A stretch of 64,000 nt of DNA. Source: Boletus sp. NGJ. Lineage: Eukaryota > Basidiomycota > Agaricomycetes > Boletales > Boletaceae. The translations under genes were made by a program, and so were the position numbers. Shown here piece after piece: positions 22,630 through 34,192 of the stretch. The stretch is from assembly GCA_019096195.1 (NCBI GenBank), contig JAGTXK010000134.1:310001-374000 (forward strand), given 5' to 3'. A model generated the notes under the pieces. The model was not told the DNA's origin. It saw only the letters and a list, made by a program, of their open reading frames with translations, and did no database searches. Every line of letters begins with the position of its first letter. Positions within the stretch are counted from its first letter, which is position 1.

Positions 22630-24661
22630 CGTGAACTACTGAGCTTATGGATGTGATCACCAAGGAAACTACTTCTACCATAGCATGGAAGGATTGGGGG
22701 CTGATATTAGCATTACAGTATTGTGTATTCCCTTAATCAATTTTACTCAGTTTGAAGATTATGTTTCAGTTATTCACACACCACTTTTTCTGTGCTGACA
22801 TTTGTCAACTTATCACACCAGATATTCTTCACCAATTGGTAAAAGAAGTATTCAAGGATCACCTTGTCAATTGGGTTGCAAAATTTTTGGAATGCAGATA
22901 TGAGAAGACTGGCACAAAAGAACAATTGGCTGATATTAATCACTGGTAAGTTTTTCTAATTCAAACTCCTGTCCAAATATTAAATCATTGTTGCTACATT
23001 CTCTTAAGCATTTTTGTTGTCCCTCCCTTTCCTGGACTGCAGCAATTTCCAGATGGCCATGGTTTCACCCAGTGGACCAGGAATGATTCAAAAGCACTAA
23101 TGAAGGTAAGTTTATCAAATTCACTCCATTTGTTGATATTCACAACAACAGGTCTACCTATCCGCCATCAAGGGACATGTCCCAAGCGATATGATACAGG
23201 CAATTTACACTTTCCTTAAAGTGTGTTATATTGCCCAGTACAATATTATCTATAAGAAGTCCTTACATGACCTAAGGCATGCACTTAATCACTTCCATCA
23301 ATATTGTGAGATTTTCTATGAAGTCAGTGTTCACAACAACTTCTCTCACCCCCATCAGCACTCCCTCACTCACTATGAGTCATTGATTCAGCTCTTCAGC
23401 ACATCAAATGGTACTGTATATCGACATCCATCACCAAATCAAAGCATATTGTTGCTGTCAAAAGACTCTGGTGCCACTCAAGCAAGAATAATGCCCTTGG
23501 ACAAATCCTACAGACAAATCTGCACCTGTCCCAGCTGGCTGCTGCCTGTGCTGACTTCAAGGTGCATGGTATGTTTTTTTTTTTTTTAAAAATCCTGGTT
23601 TATAGTCCTTTGGGGCGTTGCCCCATGGTGGACCATACATGCGCTGTGCTCGTGTAGTAGTGTATCTATCGTGTGGTATCTATGGTATTTGCTCCTGGAC
23701 CGTGGAGGGGGGAGCAGGTGGATTGCGTGCATGGTATGTTGACACCATTGGCTCCACATGGTATGTATCAACAATATCTTTGTTTATCTACTTGCTAATT
23801 GCAAACTTTACAGCTGCTACCTCATCCACTCAGCCCCAAACACAACATGATGACATGGAGCTGGATGAAGATGAGGCCACTAGTGTGGTGCATGAATCCC
23901 TTGAGCTAGCACATTCAGATGTTAAGCTTGCTCAGATACAGGATGAGCTTGACATTGCTTTATTCATATATAACCATTCAGACTCATGTCAATCGATGTA
24001 AGCTTGTGGCCGCACAAAGACTGTCTCTGGCCTCTCTATTGAGCTGGGCATTTCAAACCTGTCCTTTCTCATTGGACAGTTTTTGTCACAACAACTCAAT
24101 AACAACTCACTATTCACCTCTGCTCACCGCTGTACTCAACTCCTGGATCCAAGAAATGTGAAGATTGTCCATTCCACCATGGCTACATTCATGGCCCCAA
24201 GTGACCTAAGTGGAGTCAATGGCCTCCTCTGAGAACAGATCCATGCCAATCCATTGTGGCATGGCAGCGCACTGTGATATGATTGTGTGCTTGTCAGCAC
24301 AGACTCTTCCTTTGATGGTATGCTCAGCATGGAAGTTGCACAGGCACTCTATTTCTTCTCATTTGCTCACATAAACAGTAAATTATACTCTTGTATACTG
24401 ATCCATTGGTTTGACCAGATTGTGGATGAGCCAGACAGGCTGATAGGGATGTGGATGGTCTCTCCATCCTTCCTTGAGGACAGCGCAAAATACCTGGCTG
24501 TCATTCCCATTGAAAGCATCATCTGCAATGTCCATCTCCTTCCAATTTTTGGTGCCAAGTATGTTTCAGATCATGTAACCCATGAAAACTTGTTAGATTT
24601 GTACCAAGAATTCTATGTCAACCACTTCTTGGATCACCACGCATTTGATCTCATTTCTTAG
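22630..24661 (+). pseudogene. Plavaka transposase remnant (P2), C-terminal half
   Basis: These are pieces of a Plavaka-type transposase in family order: LITPDILHQLVKEVFKDHLV (about 22,810-22,870), FPDGHGFTQWTRNDSKALMK (about 23,050-23,106), then, after a 46-base GT-AG intron, VYLSAIKGHVP. The next block has CYIAQYN and FHQYCEIFYEVSV (23,191-23,400). After an inserted poly(A)-tailed element (23,576-23,726) come LTPLAPHG, an intron ending about 23,812, an acidic linker, MATFMAPSDLSG (about 24,180) and a C-terminal domain to DHHAFDLIS (24,661). In-frame stops and frame changes show that it is dead. Arginine codons are largely replaced by C, H or stop, fitting CpG decay. Confidence 0.82.
23576..23726 (-). 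mobile_element. SINE-like poly(A)-tailed insertion with 14-base target duplication
   Basis: A 151-base insert starts (plus strand) with a run of T and ends ...GGTGGATTGC. It is flanked by identical 14-base copies of GTGCATGGTATGTT at 23,562-23,575 and 23,727-23,740. Without the insert and one copy, the Plavaka frame reads on as DFKVHGMLTPLAPHG. A poly(A) end plus a long direct repeat is the mark of LINE-driven retroposition, so the element is a SINE or retroposed RNA on the minus strand. I could not identify clear pol III A and B boxes, and no second copy is in the window. Confidence 0.68.
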
Positions 24662-24878
24662 CATGCTTCTCTTATTAGTTCTCATCACACTTTTGGACTA
24701 CCATCCATTTTTATCCTTCTACCACCCATTTTTAGGCCTATGCATCTTCAGGACTTCCTCCAGACAATGACATGGATCTGCAGCATATAACTGGTAAGCA
24801 CCTTCCCATACACATTTCCCTTGTATCTGAAACATCGCCTTCTGATGTATAACATCTATGTTGACAAATATGTTCATG

Positions 24879-25520
24879 GATATCTGTCTACACTGTGGCT
24901 AGGGTCTCGCCGCCTTCCTGAAAGTGAGCAGCTTCATCATTCCCCTCATGGACCCAGAATATCCCTCTTACTATACCTATACCAAAGAAGTCACTGTCAT
25001 CCTCATCTGTGAATTCCAGATGTCTAATGAGGAGATGAAGAAGATCATACTCAAAGTAGTTAAGCAATGTGCTGCCATGGAAGGTGTCACCTTCATATGT
25101 ATTCAATGTATCATCTGATATTCCATGGCTGATCTCATCCTGTACAGTGCCCTAAATGACACCAATTCTCTGTAACCAATATGAAAAGGTGCTAGAAGCA
25201 TCAATTAACTTGATGGGTTGTATTGGTAAGTCTTGTTTGTCTTCCTGTTTGTATCCTGTGTTGACAAGTGTTTTCAGCTGATCATGGGGCTGAGTTCATT
25301 CTGGCACAAGAGTGGATGTGTATTTGCTTTGAGCTCCTGGACCTCTTGAAGGCACACAAGAAGGGCATTCAATGAGCTGCTGTCAACTTGTTTGGTTACA
25401 TTGTGAAGAGTTTGGGTCCTCAAGATGTCCTTTCAGTTCTCACCAATTTGCATGTGCAAGAACGTCAAAGTTGTGTTTGTAGTACTGTCACAATTGCCAT
25501 CATAGCTGAGACTTGCAGAC
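24879..25520 (+). pseudogene. SF3B1/Hsh155 pseudogene, internal and C-terminal HEAT-repeat fragment
   Basis: This is a fragment of the U2 snRNP splicing factor SF3B1, a HEAT-repeat protein. It starts at the LHRGK/GLAAFLK region, read here as LHCG then GLAAFLK, and runs through [10 protein letters not shown] and [17 protein letters not shown] large internal part (roughly 250 residues) is missing. It resumes at about 25,150 with MTPIL and EKVLEASINL. A 52-base intron (25,226-25,277) with correct splice sites is kept between GRI and ADRGAEF, so this is a genomic copy and not a retrocopy. It then reads [22 protein letters not shown] and VQERQS to AETC at 25,520. Most differences from the conserved protein are R to C, H, Q or stop, A to V or V to I, as expected from CpG loss. 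The missing N-terminal side is at 56.6-58.25 kb. Confidence 0.85.
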
Positions 25521-25845
25521 GTGAGTGATTCAACTTGTCAATGGTTTCCATAAGCTGATGTTGCTTTTGTTGGAATACAAGTGTGTACTCCGCACTTGTG
25601 ATTACCACCAATTATATTCTATGCACTGTATGTTCACTTGCAGTACACTACACCACCCCCTTTCCGCAGTTCGGAATATCTTTCAAACTTTTAGCTGTAG
25701 TATCTTATATATGTTGAAACGAGCAATCACTCTCCTCAGTCCATTGCATCACACAATGACTGAGTATACTTTACTAACCATGCTCTTGTTTCCCTCCTGG
25801 TCTTCGATATCTAACAGGTTATGAGTTCTGCTGTTTCACACCTTT
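25521..25845. other. no assigned gene
   Basis: This lies between the SF3B1 fragment and copia copy 2. A GTGAGT at 25,520 could be the next SF3B1 donor, but I could not follow the protein further. Confidence 0.4.
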
Positions 25846-27519
25846 AAATACAGAAGAAATTAACAGCTCACTACTTTTACACCAATATCGACTGTCCCTG
25901 TCACCACTGATACATTGCCCAACAACATGCCCAAACTTGATGTAAAAGGCACAAATTGGGTGATATTTACCTTCCATTTTCAAGTCGCTGTCAAAGCAAA
26001 GGACATGTGGGGGCACTTTGATGGAACTTCCCCTGAACTGAACTATAACACCCCCATGTCAAAACAGAGACTAAGGAGATAACAAAGTGGCATAAAAATG
26101 AAAGCATCTCAAAGCACCTGCTTACCCAGCGGATCCTGGACTCAACCACTCTGAAAATCAGGAAGCTCTCCCCTGTCAAAGCCATGTGGGATGAGATCAT
26201 GCATGAATACACAGAAAAGGGAACATACACTTAGACAGACCTGCATACTCAATTTCTAGACTCTAGGATGTCCAAAGGTGGTGAAGTCTGTCATTTCTTG
26301 GATGGATTGTGGATGAAGTGTGAGAAGCTAGCATCAGTGGGGGTAGACATTGGCAAAAAGAATTACCAATCAACTATCATCAAGTCACTACCTGGATCCC
26401 TTGCAAACTTCACCTCTAGTCAGCTTGCGACCGCTTGGCTATTTAGCTCCACCAAAACAATAGAATCTGACATCCTAATCTTGCTTATTAGCAAAGAAGC
26501 CAAATGACAAAGGGGAAAGCATGCTGCTAGGACAGACGCCAAAGGCCATGATGAAGCAATGGCTATGATGTTGTCCACCAGAGGGAAAGGACAAGGCAGA
26601 GAAAAGTGTGGTGAATGGCCGAAGCACTTGTGTTGGACCTGCAGATTGGACCAACATCTAGCCAAAAACTGCAACCAAACCTCAAAGAGTGAGAGCAAAC
26701 AGAAGGCAGCTCACCCAAGTGGTAGCACCAATGTCGTTGAGCTTGACACTAACTCTGAAGATGGAGTAATTGACATTGACAACGACAATTTCCTGCTAGA
26801 CTTGTTATCAGCAGCATTAGACGAGAATAAGGACTGGTTCTTTGTTGTCGAAGAAGACAGTGCTGATAACTGTTAGTGGGACTTGAATGAGGAAGGACTT
26901 TGAGCAACCAAGGCTGGTAATGAAGAAATGTTGACCAATAATGCTGGTCCCTCATACCTCCATGTAGACAACCTGGAGAATGTCACTATGGAGACTAGCA
27001 ATCACCTGCAGAGTCCACACCGCACCATTTTATATGACTCAAGTACCACTCGTCACATCAGCCCAGATCATGACCATATGCTAAACCTGCAGACAATCCC
27101 CCAAAAATCATTTACTGCTGTGAATCAGCAAAAATTCAGTGCCACTACAGTGGGCGACCTAATCATTGAGATACTGAATGAGCTAAAAACATTCAAGCTA
27201 CGTCTAACAGAAGTTCTGTACCCACAAGAAGTGGGGTACACATTAGTGTCAATCAGCTGGCTTGATCAAATGGGTCTCTCAATGACTATTGCTGAAGGCT
27301 TCTGTACCATTTGTGATGCCAATGGAACAACAATTGGCCACATACCATGATCTACAAAGGGCCTATATATGAAGGGGAGCATAGCACTGCTGCCATGGAA
27401 AAGATTACAGTAATGGAACTACACCATTGCATGGGCCACATTGCGTCATCTGCTGCTTGTCAACTTACTGAAAAAGGTTTGGTCAGTGGACTTGAATTTG
27501 ACCTCACTATACCTGATAC

Positions 27520-28978
27520 TGTTATGCCAGGTAACAATGTGACACATTTCTGAGTAATCAACCCTGTTTGATTACTGGACTAGCTGGACTTGAGGGGAAA
27601 ATACCTCCCGAGGCCCAAAGGTTTCCTCAGACTGGGGACCAACAGCTAGCTTTACATAGAGTCCTCTGTTACCTCTACGACCGATGTCGGAGTCTTGGGT
27701 TTACTGCAGTGGCATGATCCTAATGGAAGGGCAGACTGCTTGTGGAGGCTAATGATGAAGTCCTGGACTTACACAGCCCAATGCCAGTGGCGGAGTCCTG
27801 GGCTTACACAGGCCAACCTCTGTTGGCGTTGGAGTTGCCAAAGCTTTAGAAGCATGTGCAGACAGCAACAAGGCCACACAAGTGTGACAGAATCTAGAAA
27901 AGAATAGGAATGCCCAAAACTCAGCTGCTGCCTAAGAGGGGGGAAACAACTGGATTATTCACCTAGAAAAGGGCAGGAATGCCCAAGACTACAGTATATT
28001 AGCTACAGGTAAATGATAAGTAAAAAGAGACTCACCTCAGCCGCTGCCTAAGAGGGTGGAAACGACTGAGGTGTGCGTCAGTGAGTGAAGACTATATATA
28101 CTATGGGTGAAGGTATACTTGTATTATGTTATGCGTAACGTTGTGTGAACGGGTCCGAAAGAAGCATGTAATATATGTAAGTATTGGCTAAGAAATGATG
28201 AAAGTCTAACTGTAATAAAAGCTCATTCTGAGTTTGGAATGAGTGCAGGAAAGTTCCAGAAGCAGTTCCGGAACTGCTTCGGCATGATAGTCTCGGAACC
28301 TGCAGAAGGGCATGGGAAAATGTCAGAAGCACCTTCAGAACCAGTGGTTCCAGGATGTGGTTCCGGGATGGCACTCCTGGGTTCAGAAGTGACAGAACCG
28401 GAATGGTTCGGAACTTGATCATGGATGAATATTGTCAAAGTGCAACGTAATAAGGAAGACGATCACGAGCACTAGGGTGATCACCTCCAGAGTGGGAGCA
28501 AGCTTCTGAGGTGAGGTGGAACTGAGAGCTGGGGAAGCTGGGTAGATTACATGGGAAGTTGTGTAGATCTAGGTTAGAGTTTCATAAAGGGCCAGCATCC
28601 CTATATATAGGCCCTGCCCATCTAGGGCAGGCTTCGTGTCATATATGGTAATCATAAGTCACAGACAGAAGATTACCATAAGGGGATCAAGGTATCAGTC
28701 AAATGGTGAGTTGGAATACTAGGCTGTGCACGAGAGAGCACAGCCGAGGAGGCAATGTCTATGATCAGATCAAAAAGGTGAAATGCATGTATCAATGAAA
28801 TAGGAAGGCGGTGTCCAAACCAAACAGGTAACTTCCTAGAATGGGAGTTCTGGATGGGGCAATGCCTGAGTTGGTGTCGCAGGGGAATCCCTGGTCCGAG
28901 ATGAAGAATAAGTCATCCCATAGTCCTATGGAAGGTGAAGGGAGAGGAAAAGATGTATCCCCTCCTGTGACTGTAACA
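27520..28978 (-). repeat. solo LTR A (0.9-kb family), itself interrupted
   Basis: The element reads TGTTATGCC...CTGTAACA with a perfect 5-base duplication GATAC on both sides (27,515-27,519 and 28,979-28,983). Without the inner insertion it is about 900 bases, like the four other members (34,550, 35,627, 51,930, 54,904). By the TATA-like block it lies in minus orientation. It is a fossil inside copia copy 2. Confidence 0.85.
27885..28437 (+). repeat. inner solo LTR of a different family, nested in LTR A
   Basis: The 553-base insert begins TGACAGAATC and ends ATATTGTCA, with inverted TGACA/TGTCA ends and a 5-base duplication AAGTG on both sides (27,880-27,884 and 28,438-28,442). An ACTATATATACT block (about 28,090) and AATAAA (about 28,213) suggest plus orientation. 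The other LTR copies of the host family lack it, which confirms an insertion. Confidence 0.82.
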
Positions 28979-31716
28979 GATACCTTTTGTGAATCATGTG
29001 TATATGCAAAGGCAACACAGAAACCCATCATAAAGCAATATGAAGGACCACATGCTGATGGAACTGGCAATGTTGTCTATACTGATGTCTGGGAACCAGC
29101 ACCAGTCGCCATGTTAGGCAGACGGAGGTACTACATCACCTTTACTGATGACCATACTCACCTTACCCACCTATATCTGCTGCGCCAGAAGAGCAACACC
29201 TTTGAAGCATATCGTGGATTTGAAGCCTGGCTAGATCATCAGCTAATGGCAAAGGTAAAACTCCTCCACTCAGGTCAAGGGGGAGAATATCAAGGGAAGG
29301 AATTTACCTTGTACCTTCAATGCCAAGGCATAGCACAACACTTTATAGTGCATGACACCCCACAGCACAATGGTGTGGCCGAGGAACTCAACTGGACCAT
29401 CCTAGAAAAAGTCTATGTGATGTTGCAGGTGAGCAGACTACCAAGGCACCTGTGGGGAGAAGTGGTGAGGCATGCAGTGTGGTTAAAAAATCAAACACCT
29501 ACCAAGGTGCTCAAGGGCTGTTCACCCTATGAAGTTGCACTGGGGCATGTACCCGACCTAACTTGCTTGCAAGACTGGGAAGCTGTTGTTTATGTCAACA
29601 CTGGCACTGGATCAAAGCTAGGCAGCCACATTGAAGCTGGCTGATGGTTGGGGATTGATGACCATATGGAAAATGCCTGCTACATCTATTGGCCATTGAA
29701 ATGCTCTGTGACTGTTGAGCACAACATATATTTCAGTGCTGCACCTAGTGCTGTTGAGGGGGAGGAACCAATTGCCACCTTAGGCAATGGTACCTCAACA
29801 CAGCCACCTGCCACACAACCTGCCACACCACCCCTAGCAAATGCCACCAAATGCCCCAGTAATGCCACTATGCCACCTGCACATGACACCTCATTGTCAC
29901 CATTGACACCACTTCCATCGCCATTTGCATCACTGCTGCCCACACCTCACAATCCCCCCATTAGCAACTCCGAGCTCAAACTGCACACCAAGCGTCTTCA
30001 AAAGCCCAGCCAGCGAATACTCAACATTATTGCTAGAATGGCCACCTCAACCTTGCTCCCTCACAGCATCCAGGCCCATAATGTCATTGCTGAAAAACTG
30101 CCTACACAACTCTCTACCATTCTCGAAGTAAAGGGAACAGCAGAGCAGATCCTCAGCATGATTGATGTCAGGTATGAACTCAATTACAATGACTGTAAAC
30201 TAACCATGCTCATCAAACAAGCAAATACTGCAGCTGAAGCACTCGAGCCTACCACCCTTGCTGATGCCCAATGCCATGCCCTAGACTGGCCCCAATGGGA
30301 ACAGGGCATACACGAAGAGCTCAAAACGCTCAAGAAAGCCGGTACCTGGGAGCTCACCGAGCTTCCCCCTGGTGCAAACCTCGTCAGATCGAAATGGGTG
30401 TTCCGTGTGAAAAAGGATGCCACAGGAAATATCGTCCATCACAAAGTGCGCCTTGTCGCCCAAGGATTTTCACAGGTACCCGATATCGACTACTTCAAGA
30501 CATGTATGCCCCTGTTGCCAAGCTCGCCTCTATTCGAACCATCCTCGCTCTCGCTGCTCGCCTCGACCTTGAACTCCATCAAGTTGACATAAAGGGAGCA
30601 TATCTAAATGGCAAATTACATGGTAATGAGTGGATCTACATGCGCCAGCCACCTGGATACACTGATCCTACCCATCTGCAGCATGTATGCCACCTATGAA
30701 AGATGCTCTACAGATTAAAACAGAGTGGTTGTCGATGGTACCAGAAGTTAGTTACTATCCTAGTGACTAACCTTCGCTTTCGACAGTGTGAAGTCAATCA
30801 AGCAGTATTTGTAAAGTGTGCTGGCAGCTCCCTCACTATCATCGTTGTACACGTTGATGACTGCACGATCACTGCCACTACCACCGAGCCCATCACCACT
30901 GTCAAGACCCAACTCGCACAGTTTGTCCAGGTAACAGACCTCTGTGCAAACTCCATTGGCTGCTCGGAATCGAGGTAACGCATAATTGCGACAGAAGCAC
31001 ACATGTTGTCCCTCTCACAATGAACATATATCGAGTCAATCCTCCGCCACTTCAATTTTGACGAACTGAAGCCCATCTCAATGCCCATGGAGCCAAGCAC
31101 CAAGATGACCACCAGCCAATCACCCTCCACTGCCGCCGAGTATGCTGCTATGCAACACACCCCGTACCAGGAAGCTGTCAGATCGCTCATGTATGCCGCA
31201 CTCGGGACCAGACCTGACATATCCTATGCAGTATCTCAGGTATCCCGCTTCTCATGTCGAACCACGGACAGGTGCATTGGAACATGGTAAAAAGAATCTA
31301 CCGCTGCCTACTTGGCACAAAAGACCTAAAGCTACTCTATGGTGGACTTGGAGAAGAGAAAGCACTTGCTGGCTATACTGGCATGCAGACGGCAGTGTCA
31401 CCGAGGACAGGCACATGCCATCTCAGGGTATGCATTCCTCATTGACGGAGGCATGGTGTCATGGAGCTCAAAGCAACAAGAAATCATTTTGCTCTCTACC
31501 ACAGAAAGCAAGTACGTTGGTGCCATGCACACTGCCAAAGAGGCCATGTGGCTTCGTGCCCTCATTTCTCTCCTTTTCCACCCGCTGACTGAGCCCATGA
31601 CTCTTTTCTCGGACAATCAATCTGCCATCGCCCTCGCGAAAGATCACCAGTACCATGTATGCATAAAACACATCAGTAAAAATAGGACTAACTATCCAGT
31701 GCTGGACAGTACTGGA

Positions 31717-31885
31717 CAGTAACATAGTGCTCATAGTGAGGGTCCAACTGGATAGTGGTTTGATAGTACTATGACAGTGTCTCATAGTCTATTCATAGTG
31801 TGGCCATAGTCTGTCATAGTATTTCCATAGTATCTCATAGTGTGGTTATAGTGATGCCATAGTATACATAGTGCTTCCATAGTGG
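31717..31885 (+). repeat. second CATAGT-rich array
   Basis: This is a set of irregular units ending in CATAGT (for example CTCATAGTGTGGTTATAGTG), like 10,439-10,735. It starts just after copia copy 2 is cut off. Confidence 0.8.
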
Positions 31886-32214
31886 CTTAGGTCTTGTTTG
31901 AGTAATGAAAAGGTGAAATGGAACTTTTGGCTTTATGTCATGTGCTGTCATATGCAACTGCCAATGTGACTCACACTGCCACTTGGGATTGTCTGGATCA
32001 CACTGACTGCCTGCATACACCCTCAAACAGCGCTCCTGCCCTCTACCCATAGATTTGATAACACTCTCTTGAGCGTACCATCATAGACCTTGAAGCTCAG
32101 CATATTCAACAAGAACACCGTCACTGCCTCATCGTTCTTGTGTCACTGCTAATCACTCAGGTAGCCTACTACTACAATCTATTGTTCCTGACACCTGCAA
32201 GTCCAATCTCACAT
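31886..32214. other. no supported gene
   Basis: There is a short minus-strand frame with no motif and no recognised feature. The start of the Harbinger remnant may extend into the right end. Confidence 0.4.
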
Positions 32215-32796
32215 CACATGTTGATTCTGACAGGAGAAGGTTGGATGATCGAGCTTCTAAATGGACATCCTAAATGTATACACACATGTCTGGGAGCTGG
32301 ACATGTTGTGCTTGATTGCCTTGTTCAAGTACTGATGTACAATGGGGTTATCTGCTTATGGAGTAAATTGTCGGTCAAGAAACAACTCGGCATCTTCTTA
32401 TATACATGTGTCACAGGACTGTCATCTCGACAGGTTGCTGAGAGGTTTCAACATTCACCTGGTATGATCAATAAGTCAGTATCACTCATAATTGTGCATG
32501 GTTTCCCCGCTCACATCATTTAATATTTCACAAGGTATTTTAAATAAATGCTAGATTTTTTTGCAGGCACACAATTCTATCCCTCACAGATTAAATTCCC
32601 AACAGCAAATACCCCAATCTCATCCATAATCACTGATGACCTGCAGTTTCACTTTTTTGGTGATTGTATTGGAGCTGTTGATGGTACACACATCCATATA
32701 TTCACTGCTGTTGACGACCAGCCCTATTTGCACAACTGGAAAGGATATCTCTCACAGAATTGTCTATTCATCTGCGACTTCAACTTCTATTTCATA
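32215..32796 (+). pseudogene. PIF/Harbinger (HARBI1-like) transposase remnant
   Basis: This is part of a PIF/Harbinger DDE_Tnp_4 transposase. The N-terminal side reads WMIELLNGHPKCI, then EQLAIFLYT-like KKQLGIFLYTCVTGLS and QVAERFQHSPGMI (helix-turn-helix, about 32,360-32,480). After a frame change near 32,520 follow FYPSQIKFPTANTPI and the catalytic-type IGAVDGTHIHI (about 32,670-32,700), then GYLSQNCLF. The reading is cut at 32,796 by a Tc1/mariner element; a few more codons of the same gene may lie right of 34,397. It is partial, with the last catalytic residue not visible. Confidence 0.78.
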
Positions 32797-33003
32797 CAGT
32801 GGCTCAAAAAAGTGTCCCAATGTTTGACTATTTTGCAAAGACTTGACATTTGCAAAAGAACCAAAAGGTATTAGCTCTAACACTTGCTGGGCCATTGATA
32901 GCCCTAATCCTTGCCCTGAAGATGAGCCCTTAGTCATGTGAGTTGGTTGTCATGGTACTGAGTTATAGCCATATTAACAGGATATGTCATTGGGACACTT
33001 ATT
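32797..33003 (+). repeat. left terminal inverted repeat of the Tc1 element
   Basis: About 205 bases pair with 34,193-34,395. The outer part holds AAGTGTCCCAATG and the inner end holds the same word reversed (CATTGGGACACTT), so each arm is itself bounded by inverted copies of a 13-base motif. Confidence 0.9.
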
Positions 33004-33106
33004 TGATCCTGATATTATCAACTATCATTTAGTAAATAACATAAGGTTCTGATGGATGCTGTGCTTCAACCCTGTCTGATTATGTCACTTACATAACTCC
33101 AAATGG

Positions 33107-33113
33107 TATAAAG
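33107..33113 (+). promoter_or_regulatory. TATA box of the Tc1 transposase gene
   Basis: TATAAAG lies 35 bases upstream of the ATG at 33,148, just inside the left inverted repeat. It fits a compact internal promoter with a very short leader. Confidence 0.5.
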
Positions 33114-33147
33114 AGCAGAGATACCATTCAGCCAACCCTACTTCATT

Positions 33148-34164
33148 ATGAAATCCACTCCCTCCTCTACTAGAGCCAATATTCTTTTTCTCTCTGAATC
33201 TGGCCTTTCTACTAGGCAAATATCATTCCAAACTGGTCTGGGGAAGTCTACTGTGGCCAGGGTTATCAAGGAGATCCACCCAGGCAAGAAAAACATCAAA
33301 TTAGGATGTCCTTCTAAACTTTCTCCTACTGATAAAAGGAGAATTGTCTCTAGTATTACCTCTGGCAAAGTTGAAAATGCTGTCCAGGCTACCCATCTCA
33401 TCAATTCTGCTCTCTCTTCTCCTGTCTCTGCTCAAACTGTTAGGAATGTTCTCAAGTCTGCATCTCTCAAGGCTGTAGTCAAGAAAAAGAAGCCACTCTT
33501 GTCTGTGAAGCATAGGCAACATAGGCTAGCCTTTGCTCTCAAGCACCAATATTGGACTGTGGAGGACTGGACTAGGGTTATATGGTCAGATGAAACCAAG
33601 ATCAACAGGATTGGGTCAGATGGAAGAAAGTATGTATGGAAATTGGCAGGAAAGTCTTTGCAAGACAAGGAAGTTCAGGGAACAGTAAAGTTTGGAGGAG
33701 GTTCCTTGATGGTTTGGGGATGCATGAGTTGGAGTGGAGTGGGGATTCTTGCAGGGGTTGAAGGGAGGATGAATGCTGAGCAGTATGTCTCCATTTTGGA
33801 GGATAATCTGCTTCCTTCCATGGAAAATTCTGGAATTCCTGAAGAGAGCATTATCTTTCAACAAGATAATGACCCCAAGCACACCTCTAAAAGAGCCAAG
33901 GAGTGGCTGGAATCTCAAGGGATCAAGCTTCTTGACTGGCCAGCACAATCTCCAGACCTTAATCCCATTGAACATCTCTGGCAAATCCTCAAAAAAAAAC
34001 TCAATAGCTATACAACACCACCAAAAGGAGTATGGGAGCTTTGGGAGAGAATTGAAGTGGAGTGGGGGAAGATAGAGGTTGAGGAGTGTCAAGGATTGAT
34101 AGAGAGTATGCCTAGAAGACTAGAGGCAGTGATAAAAGCAAAGGGAGGGCATACAAAGTACTAA
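33148..34164 (+). CDS. Tc1/mariner-family transposase, DD34E
   Basis: This is a 338-aa cut-and-paste transposase in one intact exon. Residues 8-45 form a helix-turn-helix (SGLSTRQISFQTGLGKSTV). A basic linker with a GRPR-like GCPSKLS motif follows at 53-59, where the usual first arginine is cysteine. The catalytic triad is visible: D148 in WSDETK, D240 in QQDNDPKHTS and E275 in NPIEHLW, with 34 residues between the last two, so DD34E of the Tc1 type. KFGGGSLMVWGCMSW lies between. Length is normal for the family (about 340 aa). The start is the first ATG after the left repeat. It acts in the nucleus on the element's own ends. Confidence 0.95.
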   Translation: MKSTPSSTRANILFLSESGLSTRQISFQTGLGKSTVARVIKEIHPGKKNIKLGCPSKLSPTDKRRIVSSITSGKVENAVQATHLINSALSSPVSAQTVRNVLKSASLKAVVKKKKPLLSVKHRQHRLAFALKHQYWTVEDWTRVIWSDETKINRIGSDGRKYVWKLAGKSLQDKEVQGTVKFGGGSLMVWGCMSWSGVGILAGVEGRMNAEQYVSILEDNLLPSMENSGIPEESIIFQQDNDPKHTSKRAKEWLESQGIKLLDWPAQSPDLNPIEHLWQILKKKLNSYTTPPKGVWELWERIEVEWGKIEVEECQGLIESMPRRLEAVIKAKGGHTKY

Positions 34165-34192
34165 ATTGAAGAATAGAAATGTTGCTCAAAAA

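Larger units (their letters stand above)
25846..31700 (+). mobile_element. Ty1/copia element (copy 2) with nested LTR insertions
   Basis: This plus-strand copia fossil keeps nearly the whole coding order: gag (UBN2 type, about 25.9-26.5 kb), zinc knuckle (CWTCRLDQHLAKNC, about 26.63 kb), aspartic protease (YDSSTTRHIS, about 27.03 kb), GAG-pre-integrase (MELHHCMGH, about 27.41 kb, and CESCVYAKAT, about 28.99 kb), integrase (29.05-29.64 kb; FTDDHTH, HNGVAE), linker, reverse transcriptase (about 30.28-30.97 kb; KWVFRVKKDA, HQVDIKGAYLNG, VHVDDCT) and RNase H (about 31.36-31.68 kb; LSTTESKYV, DNQSAIALAKDHQY). A solo LTR (27,520-28,978) sits inside the pre-integrase region. The 3' end stops within RNase H and runs into a CATAGT array; no own LTRs were found. 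It is broken in roughly ten places. Confidence 0.88.

Noticed and set aside
24897-24903. Intron acceptor just before GLAAFLK in the SF3B1 fragment
   Set aside because: The preceding codons (LHCG) continue the conserved LHRG sequence in the same frame, so no intron is needed there.
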